From the NCBI GenBank assembly GCA_947384775.1, contig CANDIF010000003.1:1-64000 (forward strand): a stretch of DNA of 64,000 nucleotides, given 5' to 3'. The translations under genes and the position numbers were made by a program. Source of the stretch: an uncultured Clostridium sp. (GTDB lineage: Bacteria; Bacillota; Clostridia; TANB77; CAG-508). The notes beneath the pieces were generated by a model. That model was not told the DNA's origin. It worked only from the letters and a program-made list of their open reading frames with translations, and made no database searches. Of this stretch, positions 23,820 through 32,849 are shown piece after piece; the first letter of the stretch is position 1, and every line of letters begins with the position of its first letter.

Positions 23820-25406
23820 TTAATTTCCATTATATATATAATCGACTCCAGAACCTTGTGTTAATCTTTTTCCATTATCTTCTGCATATAAATAGAAACT
23901 ATTTATTCCATTGAAAAATATTGCATCTACCATATCACTGCTAGAACTGTCTTGTGAAATATTTCTTCTTCCTATACTATAATTATATTTTTCTCCATTT
24001 AATGTTGCTGTTGCATCAGAATTTATTATTAAAGTATTTCCCATAACTGCTGCGTCTCCATTATATGTACCGTATTTAACAAAAATATTTCCTAACTTTA
24101 TTCCTTCTGCTGTTATATTTGGATCTCCGTTTGGAGCTATTGATTTTGATGTATTTGGTGTTGTTGTACTATTATTGTTATTTTCAGTATTTGTATTATT
24201 TATAGCTGGTGTTGTATCTACAGAATTTTTATCATTTATTACTGTTTGTTGTTGATTGCTTTTTTCTACTATCTTCCCCGCTAAAATCGCTTTTCCACTT
24301 TTATCAATAAATTCAAAATTTACAAACTCATCTTTGTACACTTTTGCAAGTCCGTCATTAAAATCAAAGCCATGACTATATTTATAATCAATTACTAATT
24401 CACCTTTTTTATTTATGTATCCAACTTTATCATTTTTTTCTACTTTTGCCATATCATCTGAAAAATCCATTGCTACATTAGGTTCTATTGTGAATACTTC
24501 TTTTCCTTCTTTATCAAAAAATATTGTCTTATCTGTATCATAAATTCTTACAATTCCGCATGAATAATCTCTTAATATTGTATTATCTCCATAAGGATAT
24601 TTAGCTTCTATTACATACTCACCTTTTTTATTTATATAGCCAATCTTACCATCTTTTACTACTCCTGCTACTTCGTCTACAAAAGGTCCAACATGATCAT
24701 AAATATAATCTATTACTATATTTCCTTTTTCGTCTATATATGCCCACTTTCCATTTTTCATTGGATTTGTATCATCTTTTGCAATTTGCTTTACTGCAAT
24801 AAGTCCATCTGAACATTTTCCGCCATCCGCTATACTATCAATAATGACATTTCCATTTTTGTCAATAATGTCATATCCTCCATCGTTTGCACCTGTATAA
24901 GCTCCATCTACAAAGAACAATCCGTCTGATACAACAGTGATATTAGCCATATATTTATTTGGTACAATAATTTCATTTCCTTCTTTATCGATTACACCAT
25001 AGTAAGTTCCACTTCTAATTACTGCATAGCCAAATTCAAAGCTATTTGCTGTTCTATATTTAAAGTCAACAACTACATCTCCATTGTTGTTAATATAACC
25101 ATACTTTCCGTCTTTTTGAACTGCTACTAAGCCTTCCGAAAATTCACCAGCACTTTCATATAAACAGTCAATAACTATATTTCCTTTTTTATCCATGTAT
25201 CCCCATTTTCCATTAATTTTTACAGCTACTAAACCTTCAGAAAATTCTCTCAACTCTTCTACTTCTAAATCTAATTTACCAATTTCTGTGTTAGATTCAT
25301 TTTGTTTATTGTTATTATTTTCTTCTTTATTTCCACATCCAGTTAAAGTTAGTATCATTATTATAAGAATTGTTATTATTTCTAAAGTTAAAATTTTCTT
25401 TTTCAC
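23820..25406 (-). CDS. Large WG-repeat lipoprotein with extra C-terminal domain
   Basis: 528 residues from a GTG at 25404-25406 preceded by GGAGGAGTAAAAA. The signal peptide ends in LTGC (about Cys24). Eight or so WG repeats fill about 50-385 ('LVAVKINGKWGYMDKKGNIV', 'LVAVQKDGKYGYINNNGDVV', 'VAGVVKDGKIGYINKKGEYV'). A Thr/Asn/Ser linker (about 390-435) leads to a terminal domain ('LGNIFVKYGTYNGDAAVMG...INSDATATLNGEKYNYS') also present in the lipoprotein at 21253-21873. It is the first gene of the cluster, directly behind the structured leader at 25441-25610. Confidence 0.85.
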   Translation of the reverse strand: MKKKILTLEIITILIIMILTLTGCGNKEENNNNKQNESNTEIGKLDLEVEELREFSEGLVAVKINGKWGYMDKKGNIVIDCLYESAGEFSEGLVAVQKDGKYGYINNNGDVVVDFKYRTANSFEFGYAVIRSGTYYGVIDKEGNEIIVPNKYMANITVVSDGLFFVDGAYTGANDGGYDIIDKNGNVIIDSIADGGKCSDGLIAVKQIAKDDTNPMKNGKWAYIDEKGNIVIDYIYDHVGPFVDEVAGVVKDGKIGYINKKGEYVIEAKYPYGDNTILRDYSCGIVRIYDTDKTIFFDKEGKEVFTIEPNVAMDFSDDMAKVEKNDKVGYINKKGELVIDYKYSHGFDFNDGLAKVYKDEFVNFEFIDKSGKAILAGKIVEKSNQQQTVINDKNSVDTTPAINNTNTENNNNSTTTPNTSKSIAPNGDPNITAEGIKLGNIFVKYGTYNGDAAVMGNTLIINSDATATLNGEKYNYSIGRRNISQDSSSSDMVDAIFFNGINSFYLYAEDNGKRLTQGSGVDYIYNGN

Positions 25407-25440
25407 TTTTTACTCCTCCTTTAAATTATTTTTAGAAAAC

Positions 25441-25610
25441 AAAAAGAAACCTAAAGTATGATTGCAAGCGGAGTGCAATCATAATCTAAGTTTCTTATAT
25501 TTTTAGGTATACTAAAAGTTTTGCTATTTTTAGCAATTAGTCTTCTAACAATTACTTGTGTGTGCGCGCGCGTGTGTGTGTTACAGCCCCAAGGGTTACA
25601 AGACTTTTCC
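25441..25610 (-). ncRNA. Structured leader or small RNA with TG/CG tract and terminator
   Basis: No protein frame fits. Read on the complement, it holds an outer stem AGTCTT / AAGACT (about 25540-25605) enclosing an alternating CA-CG-CA tract (about 25557-25581), then hairpins TTGCTA-AAAA-TAGCAA and TTTTAG / CTAAAA. A strong stem with loop CTCCGCT (GATTGCA / TGCAATC, extended by near-matching outer arms, about 25446-25497) follows, ending in TTTCTTTTTG. A -10-like TATACT lies about 25650. The terminator sits only about 35 bp before the GTG of the WG lipoprotein, so it could act as an attenuator or end a separate RNA. It matches no riboswitch class I recognise. Confidence 0.5.
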
Positions 25611-25749
25611 ATTTTTTAGTACCTACCTTTCTATTTTCCTTTTAATAGTATAGCAAACTTTTTCAAAAAAGTATATGTTTTTGAATAAATTTATTTAATT
25701 ACATTTTTTTATTTATCAAAAATATACCGAAATAATAATATTATTTTTT

Positions 25750-27792
25750 CTATAACTCAAATTGTGAATTGTATAAATCTGCATAAAATCCTTTTTTCAC
25801 CATTAATTCCTCGTGATTTCCCTGTTCTATTATGTTTCCATCTTTCATTACTAATATTAAGTCTGCATTTTTTATAGTTGATAATCTATGTGCTATTATG
25901 AATGATGTTTTTCCTTCTGCTAACTTATCCATTGCTTCTTGTATTAGTTCTTCTGTTCTTGTATCTACATTACTTGTTGCTTCATCTAGTATTAAGAATG
26001 GTGTATCTTGTAGCATTCCTCTTGCTATTGTAAGTAACTGTCTTTGTCCTGCTGATACGCTGTCATTATCTGCAACATTTGAATCATAGCCTTTTGGTAA
26101 TGTTCTTATAAAGTGGTCTAATCCTACTGTTTTACATATTTCTTTTACATCTTCGTCTGTTGCATCTTTTCTGTTATAAATTATGTTTTCTTTTATTGTT
26201 CCATCAAATAACCATGTATCTTGTAATACCATCGTAAATAAGTCATGTATATTTTCTCTTGTTAAGTTTTTTGTTGATATTCCATCTATTTTTATGTCTC
26301 CAGAGTTTATCTCATAAAACTTCATAAGTAAATTTACCATTGTTGTTTTTCCTGCTCCTGTTGGACCAACTATTGCTATTTTTTGTCCTGGTTTTGCTAT
26401 CGCACTAAATCCTTTTATTGTTGGTTTATCATTGTTCTCATATTGGAAAACTACATTTTCAAATTCTATTTTTCCTTTTGCCTTTTCTTTTGGTAATATT
26501 GTTTTTATCTTTGATTCATCTGGCATTTCTTCTTCATCTAAAAATTCAAATACTCTTTCACTTGCTGCTGCTGTTGATTGCAATAATGTCATTGCTTGTG
26601 CCATTTGTGCCAATGGTGATGTAAATAATCTTACATATGCTATAAAAGCTACTATCGTACCAAATGAAATGACACCATTCATAGTAAGTAATGCACCAAC
26701 TATACATACTGCAACATAACCAAAGTTACCTATAAATCCCATTATCGGTTGCATTAATCCTGATAAGAATTGACTTTTTAAATTTGAATCATATACTTTT
26801 CTATTTAATTCATCAAATTTTTCATCTACTTCTTTTTTGCCATTATATGCTTTTACAACATTTAACCCTGAATATACTTCCTCAATATGTCCATTTAATT
26901 TTCCAAGACCTTCTTGTCTTGCCACGAAATATTTTTGTGATTTTCCTAATATTATAAACATCAATACAAATCCAATTGCACTTGCTAATATTGCCGTTAT
27001 TGCCAATATCCAGTTTGTATAGAACATCATAATAATTGTTCCAAAAAACAAGGTAATACTACTTACTAATGTTCCTAATGATTGGTTCATTGATTGTGCA
27101 ATTGTATCAATATCATTTGTAACTCTTGATAGTATATCTCCTATTGAGTTTCTATCAAAATATTTTAATGGTAATTTATTTATTTTTACAGATATTCTTG
27201 TTCTTAAACTTCTTGCAAATTTGTTTGCAACGTCTGTCATACAAAGTGCTTGTATAAAGTCAAATAATGCAGTACATATATATACTATTGCCAATGTTAT
27301 AGCAATTTTTTTAATTTCATCCATATCCATAAATGGTTTAACAGCTTTTTGCACATTTTCTGGCATTTCATCTATTTTAGAATATATCTCTGTTGGTGTT
27401 GGATTTTCTCCTATTGTAGACATTGTTTCTAGGAATTTAGCTTGATCCTCAACTGAAATTTTAATTCCATCTACCTCTATTTCTTTCATAATTCCTTGTG
27501 CAAAATTTGAAGGTACTTCTTTGCTTAGATATTCTAAATTATCTTTATTTACTGCTAAACCTTCTGATATTTTATCAGTTAATTTAGATAGTCTATTTGG
27601 AGCACTTATTGCAAGTATTGATGAAGTTATTGCTAATACAAGTGCTATTGCTATTATTATTCTAAATTTTCTAAGTTCTTTAAATAATCTTTTCATTGCA
27701 CTTTTAAAATTTTTTGCTTTTTCTCCTGGTGCTCCCATTCCTGGTCCCATTGGTCCTCTTCTAGGAGGTCTATTTTCATTATTTTTAGCCAT
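25750..27792 (-). CDS. ABC exporter half-transporter, catalytic-type ATPase
   Basis: 680 residues: a Pro/Gly/Met-rich N-terminus, then an exporter-type membrane domain (about 45-410) with an unusually long segment of about 110 residues between the first two helices. The ATPase domain follows: Walker A GPTGAGKTT, signature VSAGQRQLLTIA, Walker B FLILDEATSNVD (canonical Glu), H-loop 'IIAHRLSTI'. It overlaps the upstream exporter gene by 8 bp. The pair forms a heterodimeric multidrug-type exporter (LmrCD/YfiBC-like). The transported compound is unknown. Confidence 0.92.
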   Translation of the reverse strand: MAKNNENRPPRRGPMGPGMGAPGEKAKNFKSAMKRLFKELRKFRIIIAIALVLAITSSILAISAPNRLSKLTDKISEGLAVNKDNLEYLSKEVPSNFAQGIMKEIEVDGIKISVEDQAKFLETMSTIGENPTPTEIYSKIDEMPENVQKAVKPFMDMDEIKKIAITLAIVYICTALFDFIQALCMTDVANKFARSLRTRISVKINKLPLKYFDRNSIGDILSRVTNDIDTIAQSMNQSLGTLVSSITLFFGTIIMMFYTNWILAITAILASAIGFVLMFIILGKSQKYFVARQEGLGKLNGHIEEVYSGLNVVKAYNGKKEVDEKFDELNRKVYDSNLKSQFLSGLMQPIMGFIGNFGYVAVCIVGALLTMNGVISFGTIVAFIAYVRLFTSPLAQMAQAMTLLQSTAAASERVFEFLDEEEMPDESKIKTILPKEKAKGKIEFENVVFQYENNDKPTIKGFSAIAKPGQKIAIVGPTGAGKTTMVNLLMKFYEINSGDIKIDGISTKNLTRENIHDLFTMVLQDTWLFDGTIKENIIYNRKDATDEDVKEICKTVGLDHFIRTLPKGYDSNVADNDSVSAGQRQLLTIARGMLQDTPFLILDEATSNVDTRTEELIQEAMDKLAEGKTSFIIAHRLSTIKNADLILVMKDGNIIEQGNHEELMVKKGFYADLYNSQFEL

Positions 27793-29548
27793 TTTCTAAT
27801 TCCTCCTTTGACAATTGAGATAAAGCGATTTGTTTATATACTTCACAAGTTTTTAATAATTCTTTATGTGTTCCTTGTCCTACACATTCCCCATTTTCTA
27901 AAACTATAATTTTATCGCTATTTATAATTGTTCCTATTCTTTGTGCAACAATTAGTGATGTTGCATCTTTAGTATGTTTCTTTAATTCCTTTCTTAAAAT
28001 ACTATCTGTTTTATAATCTAAAGCTGAAAAGCTATCATCGAAAATATATATTTCTGGATCTCTTGCAATCGCTCTAGCTATTGATAATCTTTGTTTTTGT
28101 CCTCCAGATATATTAGTTCCACTTTGTGCCATTTGTGTTTCATATTGGTCATCCATCTTTTCAACAAAATCTTTTGCCTGTGCTACTTCTATGGCTTCTT
28201 TTACTTTTTCTTTGCTAATTTCTCCTTTTCCGTTATCTCCATAAGTAACATTATTTGTAATTGTATCATTAAAAATTACTGCTTTTTGAGATACATATCC
28301 TATCTTATTATGTAAAAGTTCTTGAGTATAATCTTTTACATTTACACCATCAACAAGAACTTCTCCATCTGTTGCATCATAAAATCTCGGTACTAAATTG
28401 ATTAATGTTGATTTTCCACTACCTGTAGACCCTATAAAAGCTACTGTTTGTCCCTTTTCTGCTTTAAATGATATACTTTTAAGCAAATATTCATCTGCAT
28501 CTGGATATTTAAATGATACATTTTTAAATTCTACTGTTCCTTTTTCCTTGGTTGTATCTTTATCAATTTTTCCATCTTTTATTGTAATATCTGCATCTAA
28601 TACTTCATTAATACGTTCTGCTGATACTTGTGCACGTGGTACCATCATAATTATCATTGCAAGAAGTAAGAATGACATTATTACTTGCATTGCATAAGAA
28701 CTAAACACTATCATATCGCCAAATAATGATAATTTTTCTACCATTAATGCATCTTTAATCAAAAATGCACCTATAAAATAAATTGCAAGTGTTAAAAAAT
28801 ACATTACTAAAAACATTACTGGTGAAAGTATTGCAAAACACTTTTGATTAAATAATTGCATATTAGTTAATTTATTATTAACTTCTTCAAATTTATCTTC
28901 TTGATATTTCTCTGCATTAAATGCTCTTACTACACGAATTCCTGTTAAGTTCTCGCGTGTTACTCCATTTACTCTATCTATTAATTTTTGCACAATTTTA
29001 AATCTTGGCATTACAATTACAACCAAAGCTATGATTGTTGAAAGCAAAATTAATATTCCTACTGCTGTAGCAGCACTCCACTGCCAGCTTTTATTTAAAA
29101 TTTTTGTAATTGCCCAAATTGCAGTTATTGGTGCTCTTATAGAAATCATTAATCCCATAGCAAGAACCATTTGCAATTGTGTTATATCATTTGTAGTTCT
29201 TGTAATTAAACTACTTGTAGAAAATTGTTTTACTTCATTCATTGCTAAACTTCCAACTTTATCAAATAGTTTCTTTCTAACTGTCATTGAAAAGTTTGCA
29301 GATATTTTTGCAAAAAAATACCCTACAATTACTGATATTGCTAATGTTCCTAGTGCACACCCAAGCATATATGCCCCATTCTTCAAAATATCATTCATAT
29401 GGCTTCCTTCAGTTTGTACTAGTTTAGTTATTTCTGACATATAGTCTGGCATTTTTAATTCTAGTGCTACCATTCCTACAATTAAAATTACAGCTACTAT
29501 TATTAAACATACTTCTTTTTTCCCTAAATTCTTTAATAGTTTAAACAT
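27785..29548 (-). CDS. ABC exporter half-transporter, degenerate-site ATPase
   Basis: 587 residues from the ATG at 29546-29548; GGAAGGGAG lies just upstream of it, so an in-frame ATG 27 bp further up was rejected. Six helices (about 10-300) are followed by an ATPase domain: Walker A GSTGSGKST, signature ISGGQKQRLSIARA, Walker B 'IYIFDDSFSALD'. The catalytic Glu after Walker B is Asp (FDDS), and the H-loop reads 'IVAQRIGTI' with Gln in place of His. These changes mark the non-hydrolysing site of an asymmetric heterodimer. It overlaps its partner by 8 bp. Confidence 0.92.
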   Translation of the reverse strand: MFKLLKNLGKKEVCLIIVAVILIVGMVALELKMPDYMSEITKLVQTEGSHMNDILKNGAYMLGCALGTLAISVIVGYFFAKISANFSMTVRKKLFDKVGSLAMNEVKQFSTSSLITRTTNDITQLQMVLAMGLMISIRAPITAIWAITKILNKSWQWSAATAVGILILLSTIIALVVIVMPRFKIVQKLIDRVNGVTRENLTGIRVVRAFNAEKYQEDKFEEVNNKLTNMQLFNQKCFAILSPVMFLVMYFLTLAIYFIGAFLIKDALMVEKLSLFGDMIVFSSYAMQVIMSFLLLAMIIMMVPRAQVSAERINEVLDADITIKDGKIDKDTTKEKGTVEFKNVSFKYPDADEYLLKSISFKAEKGQTVAFIGSTGSGKSTLINLVPRFYDATDGEVLVDGVNVKDYTQELLHNKIGYVSQKAVIFNDTITNNVTYGDNGKGEISKEKVKEAIEVAQAKDFVEKMDDQYETQMAQSGTNISGGQKQRLSIARAIARDPEIYIFDDSFSALDYKTDSILRKELKKHTKDATSLIVAQRIGTIINSDKIIVLENGECVGQGTHKELLKTCEVYKQIALSQLSKEELENG

Positions 29549-29583
29549 TGTTCTCCCTTCCTTGTTCATAGTCACATCTTATT

Positions 29584-29639
29584 ATTTTAGTGCATTTTAG
29601 TAGGTTTTGTCAAGAATCAGGCTAAAATTGCACTTAAAA
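29584..29639 (-). promoter_or_regulatory. Exporter promoter flanked by inverted repeat
   Basis: On the complement: -35 TTGACA (29608-29613), 18 bp, -10 TAAAAT (29584-29589). TTTTAGTGCA (29585-29594) faces TGCACTTAAAA (29629-29639) across the -35, a likely operator for an unseen regulator. Confidence 0.6.
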
Positions 29640-29673
29640 TTTGAAATAAATTTTGAATATAGTACAAAAAATA

Positions 29674-29752
29674 GCTCCACGAGGACGTTAATTTTTTAAA
29701 AACCGATTAAAGAGGATTTTAAAAAGTTCAACATCCTGTAAGATGGAGCGGA
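29674..29752 (-). terminator. GCTCCA/TGGAGC structured element after the alarmone synthetase gene
   Basis: GCTCCA (29674-29679) pairs with TGGAGC (29744-29749). Inner segments AGGAUG / CGUCCU can also pair, and the leftward RNA ends in TATTTTTT. It acts as terminator for the gene ending at 29760. The same core recurs at 30496-30523 and 60577-60655. Confidence 0.6.
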
Positions 29753-29759
29753 TTTTTAT

Positions 29760-30392
29760 TTAAATGTTTTCCTGCTTTTTATGTATTCTCATTATTTTAT
29801 TATCTAAAAAATTGACTAACTTTGCATAAATAGTAAGTTTTCTCGAATCCCAAAAAGATAACTTTTTAGTAGATTTATACTTCATTTTATGTTCATTTGT
29901 TGCCCAAAAATCCATTGCCATTGTTCTTAATTGTATTTCTACTTTTACAGGAATAATTTCGCCATTTATTTCTACATCAGTTTCTACTATTAAGTGATAA
30001 CCAGAATATCCACTTTCTTTTGGTTTCTTTATATAATCTTTTATCTTTATAATTCTTACATTAGGTATTTGCTTTATTACATTTACCGTCTTGTATATAT
30101 CATTTTTTAGTGGACATGTTACTCTTACACCTGCAATATCATTTATATTTTCAATAAGATTTTTGTAATTCATTTCATAATGTTTCTTTTGCATTTTATT
30201 TACTATACTATTAGGTGTCTTTATTCTTGTTGTAATGTTGTTAATAATATCATAACCATAGATCTTATTAAATGATTTTTTTATTTGAGTTAGTTCTTCT
30301 TCTACTTGTTCTAATGCTTTATCATATAAGCTCATAAGTATATTAAAATTTCTACCTCCTACATTTATTGGAACTAAACCACTTGTTGCCAT
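29760..30392 (-). CDS. relQ: Small alarmone synthetase (RelQ-type GTP pyrophosphokinase)
   Basis: 210 residues, the length of a stand-alone RelA/SpoT synthetase domain without hydrolase or regulatory parts. It makes (p)ppGpp from ATP and GDP/GTP. Motifs: 'SIVNKMQKKHYEMNYKNLIENINDIAGVRVTC', 'KDYIKKPKESGYSGYHLIVET', and 'VKVEIQLRTMAMDFWATNEHKMKYK' with the metal-binding Glu-Ile-Gln and the His of NEH. The N-terminal helix ('LMSLYDKALEQVEEELTQIKKSF') supports tetramer formation as in RelQ. It is a single gene flanked by two related terminators. Confidence 0.9.
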   Translation of the reverse strand: MATSGLVPINVGGRNFNILMSLYDKALEQVEEELTQIKKSFNKIYGYDIINNITTRIKTPNSIVNKMQKKHYEMNYKNLIENINDIAGVRVTCPLKNDIYKTVNVIKQIPNVRIIKIKDYIKKPKESGYSGYHLIVETDVEINGEIIPVKVEIQLRTMAMDFWATNEHKMKYKSTKKLSFWDSRKLTIYAKLVNFLDNKIMRIHKKQENI

Positions 30393-30495
30393 TTGTTTTT
30401 CTTTTAAGTCTAAGTTACTTATATTAACTCCTCCCTTCTTTTGTTGTATTCTATAACAGTTTTATTAAAATAGCATTAAAAAAATTTATTTTTAA

Positions 30496-30523
30496 AGTCC
30501 GCTCCAATCTTTTGGAGCGGACT
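30496..30523. terminator. Perfect bidirectional terminator (CCGCTCCA family)
   Basis: AGTCCGCTCCA (30496-30506) and TGGAGCGGACT (30513-30523) form an 11-bp stem with a six-base loop, between the ABC permease end (30536) and the alarmone synthetase. Confidence 0.85.
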
Positions 30524-30535
30524 ACTTTAAGTGTT

Positions 30536-31684
30536 TTAACTTTTCTTCAATTTCTTCTTTGTTACAATATTTGTCAAAATTATAAATAGTAATGAAAATC
30601 CTAATATTATTGCCATATTAATAAGTATTGGAGTTAGTGTTTCTAAATTAAATACTTCCATTTCCTTTAGTATATCATTATTTCTAATATAGTAATATGA
30701 TGGTAAAACATGTGCTATTTTTAATATTGAATCTGGTAGCCATTCTGCTGGTACAAATGAACCACATAAAAAGCTTGATCCTAATGCTACAACATTTACA
30801 ATTCCATTTATAGCTTCTTTATTGCTTAATAGATTTCCGATTAAGAATGCTATTGTTAAAGCACAAAATGTAAGTACAAATAAGTTTATTATTGAGAATA
30901 ATCCATTTAATGTAAACATTGTATCTCCGATTAATATAAAACTTAATCCTGCATATAGTAACGCTAAAACAAATGCAAATAACGAATTTGATAAAAGTAA
31001 TTGAATATTGTATTTTTTATAATTCATACTACTTATAGTTGTTCTTTTTCTTATCATTTCACTTTTGAAACTTGATAAGATTATACATATAACATATACA
31101 CATCCTGCTAACATACTATAATTTGCAAAATTATAGTAAAAAGCCATTTTTGATAAACTGTCTGTATCTAAATTTGATGTAAGTTCTACTTTTGTTTCTT
31201 TTTCTAATGTCTCATTTATACTGTTTATTATTTCTTCTTCTGAGTCTAGTGTGTTTGTATATGTATTGGCTATTCTAAGATATCTTTCAAGCATCATTTC
31301 TGCAAGTGATGATTGATAATCTCCTGTACTTTTTATTTCTATTTTAGGATTTTTCTTGTTTAAAATATCTTCTCTAAAATTTTCTGGAATATAGATAATA
31401 TAGTTTACATCTCTATAAAATAAAGCATCATTTCTTGCTTCTTCGTTATCTTCTACTTCCATAATATCACTATTTTTTTCTATATACTCTATAAGATTTT
31501 TTGTAATTCCTTCTTCTACATCATTGTTTATTATTAGTATATCAGGCTTACTTGCAACAAAATTGGTTGGATTATCACTTGTTTTCATATTAAATATGCC
31601 AAAACATACTAATATTACAGTGTACATTATAATTGTGCCTTTACATTTATTTAATACTTTCAAAAATGTTTTAAATACTGTCAT
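30536..31684 (-). CDS. ABC-2 type permease subunit (second)
   Basis: 382 residues: an N-terminal helix (about 15-33), a soluble extracytoplasmic segment of about 150 residues ('KPDILIINNDVEEGITKNLIEYIEKNSD'), then five helices. This is the ABC-2 exporter permease layout seen in drug and lipid exporters. 'FLCGSFVPAEWLPDSILKIAHVLPSYYYI' is the conserved loop before the last helices. It overlaps the first permease by 14 bp, and the two probably form a heterodimer with the ATPase at 32842-33780. Confidence 0.88.
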   Translation of the reverse strand: MTVFKTFLKVLNKCKGTIIMYTVILVCFGIFNMKTSDNPTNFVASKPDILIINNDVEEGITKNLIEYIEKNSDIMEVEDNEEARNDALFYRDVNYIIYIPENFREDILNKKNPKIEIKSTGDYQSSLAEMMLERYLRIANTYTNTLDSEEEIINSINETLEKETKVELTSNLDTDSLSKMAFYYNFANYSMLAGCVYVICIILSSFKSEMIRKRTTISSMNYKKYNIQLLLSNSLFAFVLALLYAGLSFILIGDTMFTLNGLFSIINLFVLTFCALTIAFLIGNLLSNKEAINGIVNVVALGSSFLCGSFVPAEWLPDSILKIAHVLPSYYYIRNNDILKEMEVFNLETLTPILINMAIILGFSLLFIILTNIVTKKKLKKS

Positions 31685-32849
31685 ATTTTTGCCTCCTTAA
31701 ACTGATAAATGATATAGCTATCATTATCAATGAGAATATTAATAAACTTGCCACATTGAAAAAGTATCTATTAAAAGTATCATAATAGTAAAGTGAATAG
31801 AATCCATCTGTTATCATAGCTGCTGGATTTAGTTTGTTTACTATTGGCACATTTTTGTCCACCATATATTTCATTGTAATTCCCATCATTCCTGATAAAA
31901 AGCACCCTAACATTGTTACAGAAATTATGATTCCTGTTTTCATATTTTCATTTGTTTTTAGTAGTGTTCCAATTGCTACTCCCATAGTTAAACCAGCAAA
32001 ACTTCCTGCAAGTGAAAGTAATATAATCAGTAGCAAATTATCTCCATAATCTATTTTTAGGACAAATACCGTAAATACGAATAGTAGTGCCAATCCTATA
32101 AGTTGTACAAAATAGCTTCCTATAACTGTACTTATGACTACTTTTCCTTTACTTGTAGGTGTCATAGAAACTCTCTTGCCTTTACTGCTCATATTAGCAA
32201 GATTGTTATTAATTGCAGTAACTCCTAATATTCCTCCATATAGGCAGGTCATAGCAATTAGTGTATAAAACTCTATCATCGTATAACTTAAGTTTTTGTT
32301 TGATATATTTTCTATGTTGGCACTGTTTTGTTCCATAATTTTTGATATTTCACTATATAAATTACTATAAAAAGCTTGTGGATTTTCAATACCTTGACTT
32401 ACTTTGCTTTCTATAACATTTTTCATTATGCTTTCTGTTTGGACTATTTCTTCTGTTACATATTTTAAAATAGTTTCATCTACACCACTTGTTCTAACAA
32501 TTACTTTTGGTTCATCTTCTAAAATAATATAACCTGTAATTTGTTCATTTTTCAGTAATTCCTGTGCCTTTTCTTCTGTTACATATTGAGTATTAAATAA
32601 TCTGTCTTCATTTTGTTCATCACTTAAGACTTTAAATGTTTCTTTAAAGGCATTGTTATTCTTAAAGTTCTCATTTTCAACAATCGCAATGTCTATAATA
32701 TCTAATTTTTCACTGCTTTCAATATTGCTAAATGCCATATTGAAAAAGGTTCCTAATATTATTGGAAAGGCAAATGTCCAAAATATTAGCATTTTACTTC
32801 TAAAAAGAGTAAGTATTGTATATTTTAAATTGTGTAACATATTAATCAC
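31671..32849 (-). CDS. ABC-2 type permease subunit (first)
   Basis: 392 residues of the same fold as the next gene: a helix at about 15-35, an extracytoplasmic region (about 40-190), then five helices and the 'PAAMITDGFYSLYYYD' C-terminal loop. The start is a GTG overlapping the end of the ATPase gene; an ATG three codons on is an alternative. Together with the ATPase and second permease it makes a drug- or polymer-type exporter under the TetR repressor upstream. Confidence 0.88.
   Translation of the reverse strand: MINMLHNLKYTILTLFRSKMLIFWTFAFPIILGTFFNMAFSNIESSEKLDIIDIAIVENENFKNNNAFKETFKVLSDEQNEDRLFNTQYVTEEKAQELLKNEQITGYIILEDEPKVIVRTSGVDETILKYVTEEIVQTESIMKNVIESKVSQGIENPQAFYSNLYSEISKIMEQNSANIENISNKNLSYTMIEFYTLIAMTCLYGGILGVTAINNNLANMSSKGKRVSMTPTSKGKVVISTVIGSYFVQLIGLALLFVFTVFVLKIDYGDNLLLIILLSLAGSFAGLTMGVAIGTLLKTNENMKTGIIISVTMLGCFLSGMMGITMKYMVDKNVPIVNKLNPAAMITDGFYSLYYYDTFNRYFFNVASLLIFSLIMIAISFISLRRQKYDSI

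Noticed and set aside
25555..25581. The TG/CG tract as a vector or adapter artefact
   Set aside because: It is embedded in a consistent stem-loop context with AT-rich flanks on both sides and no adapter-like sequence, so it is treated as genuine, though a repeat-length error cannot be excluded.
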